Assembly: GCF_036711975.1 (NCBI RefSeq)
Contig: NC_091970.1
Coordinates: forward strand, 2,487,501-2,551,500
Length of the DNA: 64,000 nucleotides
Direction of reading: 5' to 3'
Source of the DNA: Onthophagus taurus
Taxonomy: Eukaryota > Arthropoda > Insecta > Coleoptera > Scarabaeidae
In this document: piece after piece, positions 12,601 to 24,000 of the stretch
Numbering within the stretch: position 1 is the stretch's first letter
How the letters are laid out: each line of letters opens with the position of its first letter
The notes under the pieces: generated by a model
What the model was told of the DNA's origin: nothing
The model's input: only the letters and a program-made list of their open reading frames with translations
The model's database searches: none
Made by a program: the position numbers and the translations under genes

Positions 12601-15600
12601 TCTTATTCAAGTTTTGTATGTTTAGTTCACTTTTCAATGAACGATATCATCTAAAATCGCCGAGGTCGCTTGCGGGCGAGGCGCAGTATATGATATATCA
12701 ACTCAAAATCGGCAGTTTTAATGATTTTAGTGCCTCGCCCGCAAGCAACCTCGGCGAAGTGAGAACAAACAATTTCTTATTCAAGTTTTGTATGTTTAGT
12801 TCACTTTTCAATGAACGATATCATCTAAAATCGCCGAGGTCGCTTGCGGGCGAGGCGCAGTATATGATATATCAACTCATTAATCGGCAGTTTTGATGAT
12901 TTTAGTGCCTCGCCCGCAAGCAACCTCGGCGAAGTGAGGACAAACAATTTCTTATTCAAGTTTTGTATGTTTAGTTCACTTTTCAATGAACGATATCATC
13001 TAAAATCGCCGAGGTCGCTTGCGGGCGAGGCGCAGTATATGATATATCAACTCAAAATCGGCAGTTTTGATGATTTTAGTGCCTCGCCTGCAAGCAACCT
13101 CGGCGAAGTGAGAACAAACAATTTCTTATTCAAGTTTTGTATGTTTAGTTCACTTTTCAATGAACGATATCATCTAAAATCGCCGAGGTAGCTTGCGGGC
13201 GAAGCGCAGGACTTCATATATCAACTCAAAATCGTCAATTTTGATGATTTTATCGCCTCGCCTGCAAGCAACCTCGGCGAAGTGAGAACAAACAATTTCT
13301 TATTCAAGTTTTGTATGTTTAGTTCACTTTTCAATGAACGATATCATCTAAAATCGCTGAGGTCGCTTGCGGGCGAGGCGCAGTATATGATATATCAACT
13401 CAAAATCGGCAGTTTTGATGATTTTAGTGCCTCTCCCGCAAGCGACCTCGGCGAAGTGAAGATAAACAAATTCTTATTCAAGTGTTGTACGTTTAATTTT
13501 CTTTCCAAGACGTCAAATGAACAATATCATCTAAAATCGCCGAGGTCGCTTGCGGGCGAGGCGCTAGATTTGATGGCAGAACAAGAAAAACTCTTTTGGC
13601 ACAACCATAATAGAATCTATAAAACGTCAACAATGACATATGTAGAAGTATGCCCAAAAACATAGGCGTTTTTGGGACTTATAAAAAATTCTTATAGCAG
13701 TTTATGTCACTAACTTTGATTATATATAATATGGATTGAGATAACTGAATATATCTACTAACAAAAATGTTGCTCAAGGTGAATAGACGCAGATGGAAAG
13801 CGATAATGTGAAAATGTAACAAAGATAGATATATTATATGTCAGTACGCTTCTATATCTATCTCACTTCTATCAGTACACCCATTATATGGCAGTACGCT
13901 TCTATGTCTATCTCGGTTCGATCACCTTGCGCAAGCTATCTCTCTCGTTGGCTCAATCCATATTATATATAATCAAAGGTCACTAATATAAAGTAATGTT
14001 ATAAAAATTTTTGTAAAAAGACAAGAACACCAATTTAACTTTTGATATATTCTCCTGATGATGATGTAATACAACCGAAACCGGTTAAAATTAATAAAAT
14101 TTTAAACTCTACACCAAATAATTTTTAGATAGCAAAAATTCGAGAAAATTACATGAAAAGTGTCTTAAATCAAGATATATCATGGTACGACATCAACCGA
14201 GTGGGAGATTTTTCAAGTCGAATAACCGAGTAGGTACACTGTGTTAATTAATTATCGCACCCGACGTCAAGTATGCAACCAATATCACAGTATTCGTATT
14301 GCAATACGCAAATCGCGTTATTGGTTGCATACTTGCAATGATGACGTCGGGTACGATAATTAATTAACACACTGTAAGTTTAAACCAAATGAATTAAATT
14401 AATTGAAATAATTTTTAGTGATTTACTCAAAGTAGAAGAAGGAATCGGCGATAAAGCAACAACGTTCGCATTTTTCGTCAGCACCTTCATCTCCGGATTA
14501 ATAATCGCGTTCATTTACGGCTGGGAATTAACCCTAATCTGTTTAATTAATTTCCCCGTAAACGCGGCCGCTTTAAGTTTCGTCGCTTGGTTAACGAGCA
14601 AATTCTCTCAAAAAGAAACCGATTCGTACGCATCTGCGGGTGCAGTCGCCGAGGAAGTTTTAAGCGCCATAAAAACCGTATTCGCTTTTGGTGGGGAACA
14701 AAAAGAAATCGACCGATACAAGAAATTCCTAACTGTAGCCTGTAAAAATAATACGAAAAGAGCCGTTTTAACCGCCCTAAGCAACGCTATTATGTATTTT
14801 TTGATGTTCGCCTCGTACGCTTTAAGTTTTTGGTACGGGATTAAATTGATAATCGATGAAAGGGAATTAGATGAGAAAGAACAAACTTACACACCTGGGA
14901 CGATGATTACGGTGTTTTTTTGCGTGTTAATGAGCAGTTTTACTTTGACGATGTCAGCGCCGTATTTTCAAGTTTTTGGCACAGCGAAAGGGGCGGCCAC
15001 TAATATATTTAACGTGATTGATCACGACCCCACTATTAATTTGTCGAAGAAAAAGGGGAAACGATTAAACAATTTTAAGGGGTTAATCAAGTTCGAGAAG
15101 GTCGACTTTTTTTATCCCGCGAGAAAAGATGTCCAAGTCCTTCACAAAATCGATTTGGAAATAAACCCAGGCGAAACGATCGCGTTAGTTGGCACATCAG
15201 GTTGTGGAAAATCAACTTGCGTCCAATTGCTTCAAAGATTTTATGACCCAACCTCAGGGAGGTTATTAATTGATGGGGTTGACGTCGCCGAGTTTGACTT
15301 GGAGTGGTTTAGGGGCCAAATTGGAGTCGTCGGGCAAGAACCGATTCTTTTCGCGACGAGCATCGGGGAAAATATTCGATTTGGAAATATGAAAGCGAGC
15401 AAAGAAGATGTTGAAAAAGCTGCGAAACGAGCTAACGCCCACAAATTTATTTCAACCCTTCCCGATGGTTATGACACGCTAGTTGGGCAAAGGGGGTCGC
15501 AATTATCCGGCGGGCAAAAACAAAGAATCGCCATCGCCAGGGCTTTAGTTAGGGAGCCCAAAATTTTGTTGTTAGACGAAGCAACTTCAGCTTTAGACAC

Positions 15601-18600
15601 TGAGAGTGAAGCCCAAGTCCAAAGAGCGATTGATGCGGTAAGAAAATTAATTAATTAACTTCGAAATAACATGGGGTGTTCCATTTAAAATTTTCGACTT
15701 TTTTGCAATTAAATTTGGTAAAACAGTAATTTTTGGACACCCTGTATAAAATATACCGATGTAGCCAATGGCACTCTATTTAAGGATGTTCAAGCAGCAA
15801 GTGTCACAAATTTTAACTTTGTGGCTCGATCACTCGCTAAGAAATTCAGATTTAAAGAAAACAGTAATAATTGCTAAAAAAGCTTCTAATTAAAATAATT
15901 CAAAAACTAAAAGCGGTAAGTATCAAGATATCTTATCAAAATCAACAGTGTAACGCAGTAAAAACTATATCATTCCATTTAAAATAATTTTTCGTTTATT
16001 TCGGTACGTTGTTATAGAACACCCTGTATGTATAAAAATAGCAATTATTATTCAATATTAATGAAAATTTGACATATTTATGATGTTCATTAAAAATACT
16101 TTAAAATGAGTCCAAACATAATACGTGTAACTTCAATATTACCCGAGATATAAGCAACTTCCGGTTTTAAATGTCAATGTCATTTTATCATATTCTTAAT
16201 ATTCATAAACTGTCTTAAAATTTATCACAAAAAACGAAAATATAAGAAAAAAACTTAAAAATTAATGTTGGTATTAACATTTAAGAATGATTTTGCTAAC
16301 TTCAAAATTAAAGTTGACATTAACACCATGAAGTTGTCAACTTTGAAATGTCAACCTCAATTTTGACGTATTTGTAATCGTCATTAAGAATCCTTTGAAA
16401 TGAGTACCAGCACGACATATTTCAATTCAATATTAATGAAGTTATGGTCAATTTCCGGTTTGAAATGTCAACGTCAATTTTGACATATTCGTAATTTTAT
16501 CAAAATGTCTTAAAATAAATATAATTTTTCATAAAAAACGAAAATACAAAAAAAGAACAAAAATTAAGGTTGGTATTAATATTTAAAAATTATGTTGCTA
16601 ACTTTATTGTTGCCAACTTCAGGTTTAATATTTTTTATTATAACTTTTTTGTTTTTCGAGTTAAATGCGTCATGTTTGGGCTCATTTTAAAGGTTATTTA
16701 ATAAGGATTACGAATATATCAACATTAAAGTTGACATTAACACCATGAAGTTGTCAACTTTGAAATGTCAACCTCAATTTTGACGTATTTGTAATCGTCA
16801 TTAAGAATCCTTTGAAATGAGTACCAACACGACATATTTCATTTCAATATTAATGAAGTTATGGTCAATTTCCGGTTTGAAATGTCAACGTCAATTTTGA
16901 CATATTCGTAATTTTATCAAAATGTCTTAAAATAAATATAATTTTTCATAAAAAACGAAAATACAAAAAAAAAACAAAAATTAAGGTTGGTATTAATATT
17001 TAAAAATTATGTTGCTAACTTTATTGTTGCCAACTTCAGGTTTAATATTTTTTATTATAACTTTTTTGTTTTTCGAGTTAAATGCGTCATGTTTGGGCTC
17101 ATTTTAAAGGTTATTTAATAAGGATTACGAATATATCAACATTAAAGTTGACATTAACACCATGAAGTTGTCAACTTTGAAATGTCAACCTCAATTTTGA
17201 CGTATTTGTAATCGTCATTAAAAATCCTTTGAAATGAGTACCAACACGACATATTTCATTTCAATATTAATGAAGTTATGGTCAATTTCCGGTTTGAAAT
17301 GTCAACGTCAATTTTGACATATTCGTAATTTTATCAAAATGTCTTAAAATAAATATAATTTTTCATAAAAAACGAAAATACAAAAAAAAAAAACAAAAAT
17401 TAAGGTTGGTATTAATATTTAAAAATTATGTTGCTAACTTTATTGTTGCCAACTTCAGGTTTAATATTTTTTATTATAACTTTTTTGTTTTTCGAGTTAA
17501 ATGCGTCATGTTTGGGCTCATTTTAAAGGTTATTTAATAAGGATTACGAATATATCAACATTAAAGTTGACATTAACACCATGAAGTTGTCAACTTTGAA
17601 ATGTCAACCTCAATTTTGACGTATTTGTAATCGTCATTAAAAATCCTTTGAAATGAGTACCAACACGACATATTTCATTTCAATATTAATGAAGTTATGG
17701 TCAATTTCCGGTTTGAAATGTCAACGTCAATTTTGACATATTCGTAATTTTATCAAAATGTCTTAAAATAAATATAATTTTTCATAAAAAACGAAAATAC
17801 AAAAAAAAAAAACAAAAATTAAGGTTGGTATTAATATTTAAAAATTATGTTGCTAACTTTATTGTTGCCAACTTCAGGTTTAATATTTTTTATTATAACT
17901 TTTTTGTTTTTCGAGTTAAATGCGTCATGTTTGGGCTCATTTTAAAGGTTATTTAATAAGGATTACGAATATATCAACATTAAAGTTGACATTAACACCA
18001 TGAAGTTATCAACTTTGAAATGTCAACCTCAATTTTGACGTATTTGTAATCGTCATTAAGAATCCTTTGAGATGAGTACCAACACGACAATATTAATGAA
18101 GTTGTGGTCAATTTCCGGTTTGAAATGTCAACGTCAATTTTGACATATTCGTAATTTTATCAAAATGTCTTAAAACAAAGATAATTTTTTCTAAGAAACG
18201 AAAATACAAGAAAAAATCTCAAAAATTAAGGTTGGTATTAATATTTAAAAATTATGTTGCTAACTTAATTGTTGCCAACTTCAGGTTTAATATTTTTCAT
18301 TCTAACTTTTTTGTTTTTCGAGATAAATACGTCATGTTTGGGCTCATTTTAAAGGTTATTTAATAAAGATTACGAATATAATAATAAAATTAAAGTTGAG
18401 GTTGACGTGACACCTGAAAGTTTTTTTTAGCTGAAACTGAAAGTTTTTTAATTAATTAATTTTTTTAGATCAGCAAAGAATGCACAACGATAATCGTGGC
18501 TCATCGATTATCGACGATTCGAAACGCGAATAAAATCGTGGTTTTCTCCGAAGGAAAAATCGTCGAAATCGGGGACCACGACAACTTAATGAACCTAAAC

Positions 18601-21600
18601 GGGTTTTATTACAACTTAGTCCGCAACCAAATTTCGATCGATAACAAGGAAAATTTGGGGGAATCGACTTATGCCAACGAAAAAGATATCGAAGAAGTCG
18701 TCGAAGAAAAAATCGAAAAATCCCCCGAATCAAATGATGCCCAAATTAACAACAAATTCTCCGCGATTCTCGCCGTTCTTGCTCTAAATAAACCCGAACG
18801 TTGGTTCTTATTTTTCGGAGGAATCGCCGCGTTAATTTCGGGTGCTGCAATGCCGATTTACGCTATCGTTTTCGGAGATGTTCTTATGGTCCTCTCGAAC
18901 GATGATAACGAGTACGTTCGAACCGAAGGAAATAAATACAGCCTATACTTTTTAATAATCGGAATCGTTTCCGGGTTATCCACATTTTTCCAATGGTACC
19001 TAATCGGAGTTGCGGGCGAAAAATTAACCCGGAGAGTTCGCGCTTTAATGTTTGAATGCGTGTTACGACAAGAAGTGGGATGGTACGATCGTAAAGAAAA
19101 CGCGGTTGGGGCGATTTGTGCTAAATTATCTTCGGATGGCGCGAATATCCAAGGTGCTTCGGGTCACCCGGTTATAATCGTGCTAAATTCATTGTCGAAT
19201 TTGTTGATTGCCGCGGGGATTTCGTTGTATTATGATTGGAGGTTAGCGTTGGTTGCGTTATCTTTCGTGCCGTTGGTGGTTATTGGGACTTATTTGGAGC
19301 AAGCGATTGCGCAGAAAGGAACGTATGGGAATAAAAGCGCCATCGAACAATCTACTAAGGTAATTTTGGTTCTTAACTACTTTGATGGTGGATTCTAGAG
19401 TGAACGTCGCGCCTTTGTTTCTTTATGTAGGTAAAATAAAGGCGCGACGTCCGGTCTGGCACATCACCCCCGCATCAGCTTTTCTTGTAGTTTTAATAGT
19501 AGTATTAATTAAAACAAATTTTAGATCGCTGTTGATGCAGTTTCAAACATTCGAACAGTAGCTGCTTTAGGTTGCGAAGAAATCTTCCAAGAACTCTACA
19601 ACAAAGAAATCGCCCCGCATTATTTAAAATCAAGGCAAAGTGCCCATATCCGCGGGGTTGTTCTTGGGTTATCTCGGAGTTTAATGTTTTTCGCTTATGG
19701 TGTCGCTTTTTATTATGGTGGGGTATTAATCGTTGATGAATATCTAGATTTCTCCAAAGTCTTTAAGTAAATCAAAGTCCCAACATAAAATTAATTAATA
19801 TAATTTAATAACGATTTGTTTTAGAATTTCCGAGGCTTTAATTTCAGCAGCTTGGACAATAGGGAGTATAATAGCTTTTGCCCCAAATTTCCAAAAAGCT
19901 ATAATCGCGGCGAATCGAATGGCTTTATTAACAAATCGCAAACCGGAAATAACCGACGAAAAAGCGACGTACGATTTTTGGAAATCGAGTAAAATCGTGT
20001 ACGATAAAGTCGACTTTGCGTACCCCACCAGAAAAAATCTCCAAGTTTTGCACTCTTTTGATATAGACATAAAAGAAGGGACTACGGTCGCTTTGGTTGG
20101 GCCGAGCGGGTGTGGAAAATCGACGATTATCCAACAGCTCCAAAGGTTTTACGACCCAATCTCGGGGCATATTCGTATCGATTCGATCGAGTTGAATCAG
20201 ATAAAAATTAGAGCGCTTAGATCGAAAATTGGGATCGTTTCTCAAGAGCCGAATTTGTTTGATCGATCGATCGGGGAAAATATAGCGTATGGGGATAATA
20301 ATAGGTTGGTTCCTATGGAGGAGATTATCGAGGCTGCGAAAAAAGCGAATATTCATAATTTTATTGCTTCGTTGCCGTTGGGCTATTCTACAAATTTAGG
20401 GAGTAAAGGGACCCAACTTTCCGGGGGGCAAAAACAACGGATTGCGATCGCTAGGGCATTAATTCGAAATCCGAATATTTTGTTGTTGGATGAAGCTACG
20501 TCCGCTTTGGATAGCGAAAGCGAAAAGGTAAGAAAAAATCCTTTAAAATGAGCCCAAACTCGACTAGTTTCATTTTTAATTGTCAAAAATCCAAAAAAAA
20601 ATTGACATTGACAGCTGGAAGTCAAAAATAATTTGATTTTTAATTAAGGCATTAAGAATGCTTTGAAATGAGCCCAAACTCGACTAGTTCACTTTTAAAT
20701 GTCAAAAATAAAAAAAAATTTTGACGTTGACAACCGGAAATCAAAAATAATTTGATTTTTAATTAAGAAATTAAAAATGCTTTAAAATGAGCCCAAACAT
20801 TTCCTAAATATATTTTTTAATTATCCAAAAGCAAAGAAAAAAATATGACGTTGACAACCGGAAGTACGAAATTTTCTTTTTCACGATTTTGGGTTCAATT
20901 TTCTTCTAGGAAATTAAAAATTCTTTAAAATGAATCCAAACACGACAAGGTTATTTTAAAAAATGACTGAGATATAACCAAAAATAACTTAATTAAAAAA
21001 AAAATAATTGACGATCGGTGTTTCTTTAAAACATCACATCTTTCTTGTTTTTAAAGATAACCCCACCGTGTTTGGGCTTAAATTAAAAGATTTTTTATGA
21101 ATATTATAAGAGAAATGAATCTGGAAAAATTAAAATATAATAAATTTGACGTTGACAACCGGAAGTGACTAATATTTTGTTTTTGAAGATTTTTGATTAG
21201 ATCTTCAAATAGGAAATGAAAAATCCTTTAAAAGGAGTCCAAACACGACTAGATTACGTTAAAAAGTAACCGAGATATAACTAAAATAAAAAAAAAACAA
21301 TCGAAGATCGATTTTTTTTAAATACCATATCTCCGTTGTTTTTAAAGATAACATCATTGTGTTTGGGTTTATTTTAAAGGATTTTTAATGAATAACATAA
21401 AAAAGGACGAATCAAAGTAAAAAACGGAAGTCGTTACTTGGAACTTGTCAACCGGAAGTACTCATATCTTCGAAATTTTTCACATCACAACGATTAAAAA
21501 ATCATATTTCTATTATTTTTGGAGATAATTTAAAAAAATGTTCTAAAATAACATTTGAAAATAACAACCGGAAGTGACTAAATTTTTTTTTGACAATTTT

Positions 21601-22815
21601 TGATTATATCTTCATGTTGGGAATGAAAAATCCCCGAAAATGAGTCCAAACACGACTTAATTATTTTAAAAAATAACCGAGATACCACCAAAATTAACAT
21701 AAATTTAAAAAAAAACAATCGACGATCGTTGTTTTTTAAAACGCCATATCTTTCTTGTTTTTAAAGATAACCACACCGTGTTTGGGCTTAAATTAAAAGA
21801 TTTTTTATGAATATTATAAGAGAAATGAATCTGGAAAAATTAAAATATAATAAATTTGACGTTGACAACCGGAAGTGACTAATATTTTGTTTTTGAAGAT
21901 TTTTGATTAGATCTTCAAATAGGAAATGAAAAATCCTTTAAAAGGAGTCCAAACACGACTAGATTACGTTAAAAAGTAACCGAGATATAACTAAAATTAA
22001 AAAAAAAAACAATCGAAGATCGATTTTTTTACAACACCATATCTCCGTTGTTTTTAAAGATAACATTATTGTGTTTGGGTTCATTTTAAAGGATTTTTAA
22101 CGAATAACATAAAAAAGGACGAATCAAAGTAAAAAACGGAAGTCGTCACTTGGAACTTGTCAACCGGAAGTACTCATATCTTCGAAATTTTTCACATCAC
22201 AACGATTAAAAAATCATATTTCTATTATTTTTGGAGATAATTTAAAAAAATGTTCTAAAATAACATTTGAAAATAACAACCGGAAGTGACTAAAATTTTT
22301 TTTGATAATTTTTGATTATATCTTCATGTTGGGAATGAAAAATCCCCGAAAATGAGTCCAAACACGACTTAATTATTTTAAAAAATAACCGAGATACCAC
22401 CAAAATTAACATAAATTAAAAAAAAAACAATCGACGATCGTTGTTTTTTAAAACACCATATCTCCCTTGTTTTTAAAGATAACCCCATTGTGTTTGGACT
22501 CATTTTAAAGGATTCTTAATAAAGATTATGAAAATAAATAAATCAAGATGAAAAGTGGAAATTGTTATTGATACGATTGATTCTATGCCTTTCTAAGTGA
22601 GTTATTTCTTACAGGTTGTGCAAGAAGCATTAGATAGTGCAAGAGAAGGAAGAACTTGCATCGTTATCGCTCATAGATTAACAACAATCCAAGATGCAGA
22701 TGTTATTTGTGTTATGGATAAAGGAAAAGTAATCGAAAAAGGAACCCACGAAGAATTATTACAATTAAGAGGATTATATCACAAATTATACAGCATACAA
22801 CAAGGATCTACGTAA
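9613..22815 (+). CDS. ABCB full transporter (P-glycoprotein/MDR-like), complete; gene 2
   Basis: This is a complete MDR-type exporter, predicted to pump lipophilic substrates across the plasma membrane. Coding exons are 9613-9710, 9782-9884, 9932-10231, 14129-14229, 14419-15637, 18469-19359, 19525-19766, 19825-20527 and 22615-22815. They sum to 3858 nt, or 1285 aa, with every junction in frame, which is the usual length for full ABCB proteins. Domains in order are: cytosolic N-terminus; TMD1 from exon 3; NBD1 with Walker [10 protein letters not shown], signature LSGGQ, Walker [13 protein letters not shown] and H-loop AHRLSTI; acidic linker; TMD2 from [23 protein letters not shown]2 with [26 protein letters not shown] and AHRLTTI. 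The start ATG at 9613 gives a 33-codon first exon. Three introns are swollen by satellites and MITEs. It is the tandem paralogue of the gene ending at 4015. Confidence 0.94.
10700..11320 (-). repeat. Decayed TTGCAGAA/TTCTGCAA-rich short-period repeat
   Basis: Words such as TTTGCAGAAAGAACAGAAGA, CTGCAGAAATAAGG and TTCTGCAAAATAC recur at irregular spacing. The texture resembles the decayed minisatellite in the last zipper intron (61430-63200). It contains no plausible coding exon. Confidence 0.5.
11440..13565 (+). repeat. 174-bp satellite with 697-bp higher-order repeat and palindromic arms
   Basis: About twelve head-to-tail monomers of 174-175 bp lie inside an ABCB intron. Each contains GCCGAGGTCGCTTGCGGGCG(AGGC), for example at 11614-11637, and its near-perfect reverse complement about 50 bp later, for example at 11687-11710, so each can form a 24-bp stem. 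Variant monomers (an AACGACC arm, TTTTAATGATT and CATTAATCGG) recur in the same order every four monomers, giving a 697-bp higher-order unit starting at 11540, 12237 and 12934. Because 174 is divisible by 3, long frames stay open within each block until the +1 variant monomer. These frames are not taken as genes. Confidence 0.9.
13706..13986. mobile_element. hAT-like MITE with 8-bp target-site duplication
   Basis: The element at 13714-13978 (265 bp) is flanked by identical 8-bp duplications GTCACTAA at 13706-13713 and 13979-13986. It begins CTTTGATTATATATAATATG and ends in the exact reverse complement of that. The inverted repeats are about 27 bp. It has no coding capacity. An 8-bp duplication is typical of hAT-superfamily insertions. 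Confidence 0.85.
14235..14376. mobile_element. Tc1/mariner-like MITE with TA duplication in ABCB gene 2 intron 4
   Basis: A 138-bp near-palindromic element (14237-14374) is flanked by TA on both sides. It begins CACTGTGTTAATTAATTATC, and the reverse complement of its end begins CAGTGTGTTAATTAATTATC. The arms continue through the CCGACGTCA and AGTATGCAACCAAT words. It fills most of the 189-bp intron between exons 4 and 5. It is non-autonomous. Confidence 0.75.
15671..16030. mobile_element. Remnant(s) with ACAGGGTGTTC-type ends
   Basis: GGGGTGTTCCATTTAAAAT at about 15672 faces ACACCCTGTATAAAAT at about 15737 and GAACACCCTGTATG at about 16017. Inverted ACAGGGTGTTC ends of this kind bound small DNA elements in insects. 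The outer pair would give about 360 bp and the inner pair about 75 bp. No target-site duplication is evident. Confidence 0.4.
16060..18440 (+). repeat. ~415-bp repeat family, array C (ABCB gene 2 intron 5)
   Basis: Five full tandem units have a 417-419-bp period (GAAATGAGTACC markers near 16397, 16814, 17231, 17650 and 18069). They are flanked by a divergent left unit from about 16060 and the standard right end GACACCTGAAAGTTTTTTTT at about 18408-18430. The units are very similar to each other, so amplification is recent. The array lies wholly inside the intron, upstream of the acceptor at 18467-18468. Confidence 0.9.
19404..19450. other. Short perfect hairpin in ABCB gene 2 intron 6
   Basis: ACGTCGCGCCTTT at 19404-19416 pairs perfectly with AAAGGCGCGACGT at 19438-19450 across a 21-nt loop, just downstream of the exon donor. 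The arms are GC-rich in an AT-rich setting. They could be a transposon relic or a transcript hairpin. Confidence 0.6.
20560..22560 (+). repeat. Divergent member of the 415-bp family with a ~721-bp tandem duplication (ABCB gene 2 intron 8)
   Basis: Nearly the whole intron consists of diverged half-repeats carrying CTTTAAAATGAGCCCAAAC or its reverse complement, and CAACCGGAAGT. A larger block is duplicated in tandem: GAATCTGGAAAAATTAAAAT occurs at about 21117 and 21838, a 721-bp period. No exon lies between the donor at 20528 and the acceptor ending at 22614. Confidence 0.85.
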
Positions 22816-23559
22816 TAATAAAAAATATTACTTAAAAGAAATGACCTCGTTTACCATAAAAGTATTTATTTTTTTTCAATTTCACCATTTGTACTTAATA
22901 TTGTAACTATTTTAGGAAGAATTTAACAATATAGTTAATATTATTTTCAACCAATTTGAATAACAACTTATTTTTCGTAACTAAACTCCAAAAAACGTTA
23001 TTTATTTTATTTTCTGTACAATTCGTACCGAATTTACTTTTACGGATTACAAAAATAAACGCGTTTCTCATCGAATTCAACTAAATAACGTTCGTTTAAA
23101 CAGGCACGTGTGAAAAGTTACTCGTCAATCATTCAAAAAATCTACACACAACGAACTTTCAATCATAATAAATTATTATTATTGCATAAATCGAGGAAAA
23201 TAAGCGAACAATAATAAACGTATTGAGAAAAAAGCGTTTTGTTATCGGTTACGGAGCGAAATTTGGCCGCGAATTCATTTATTTCTTTTTATTTGGAGAT
23301 GTTATTTCGGTCGCGAAAAGGAAAAATGGGTCAGGTGAAATGTCTGTGGGCCAAGTTGGCATAAAACGGTTGTTTTTCGAGACGACTACGAATTTTATTT
23401 GAGCCAAAAAAAATTTTTTACGCCAGACGAGGAATTTATCTACTATCGTCAATCGACGAATTTGCAATTTCCGGTTTCCGTTATGTTTATTTTTTCTTTT
23501 TGCATGATTCGCATACTTGATTCATTCAATTTAGGAATTTTTTCTTTCTTTTTTTTTTA

Positions 23560-24000
23560 ATTCAAAATATTGTTTTTGGACACATCATAACCCAGCGTTA
23601 TTAGCACATTTGATATATTATGACCTGTCATTGGCCTGATATTGGCCATTTCGTGATTAGTTATACCACGAAATAGTGTTTCCGACATTTCAAATATCAA
23701 GAAGTACTGTTTTTGACATTTGACATATCATCATCCAATATTGTTAGCAAAATAAACTAGCATTTCTGACATTTTATATATCATAAACTAATGTCATTGG
23801 CCATTTGGACTTTTGATGCTACGAAATAGAATTTTTGACATTTGAAATTCCAAGAACCACCTTTTTTGACACTTCACACATCATAACCTGGTGTTGTTAG
23901 CAATTTGAATAGTTGATATACCATGAACCACTATTTTTGACATTATTCTATGACGTTTGACATATCATAAATGAATTGTCTACACTTTAGACATTTTTTG
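23560..24000 (+). repeat. Decayed TTTGACATATCATAACC-type repeat
   Basis: Between ABCB gene 2 and the next island, words such as TTTTTGACATTTGACATATC and TACCACGAAATAG recur about every 60-80 bp with heavy divergence. No gene is seen. The rest of 22816-24780 is AT-rich without recognisable features. Confidence 0.5.

Larger units (their letters stand above)
10529..14108. mobile_element. Possible composite fold-back element in ABCB gene 2 intron 3
   Basis: The intron (10232-14128) is bracketed by inverted relatives of one sequence. The left copy at 10529-10588 contains ACTACATCATCATCAGGAAA. The right copy at 14051-14108 contains CTCCTGATGATGATGTAATA followed by CGAAACCGGTTAAAAT. Between them lie decayed TTGCAGAA-rich repeats (10700-11320), the 174-bp satellite and a hAT-like MITE. 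This may be one large nested element or a chance pairing of two dispersed ends. Confidence 0.4.

Noticed and set aside
11540..13665. Long + strand frames of 219, 219, 85 and 127 codons with a repeated 58-residue pattern
   Set aside because: They are the 174-bp satellite read in frame (174 = 3 x 58), inside an intron. The identical frame breaks come from the +1 monomer variant, and the residues match no known protein.
23279..23467. 62-codon minus-strand frame downstream of ABCB gene 2
   Set aside because: It has no convincing start context, splice partner or family resemblance. It could be UTR or regulatory sequence, but I cannot support it.
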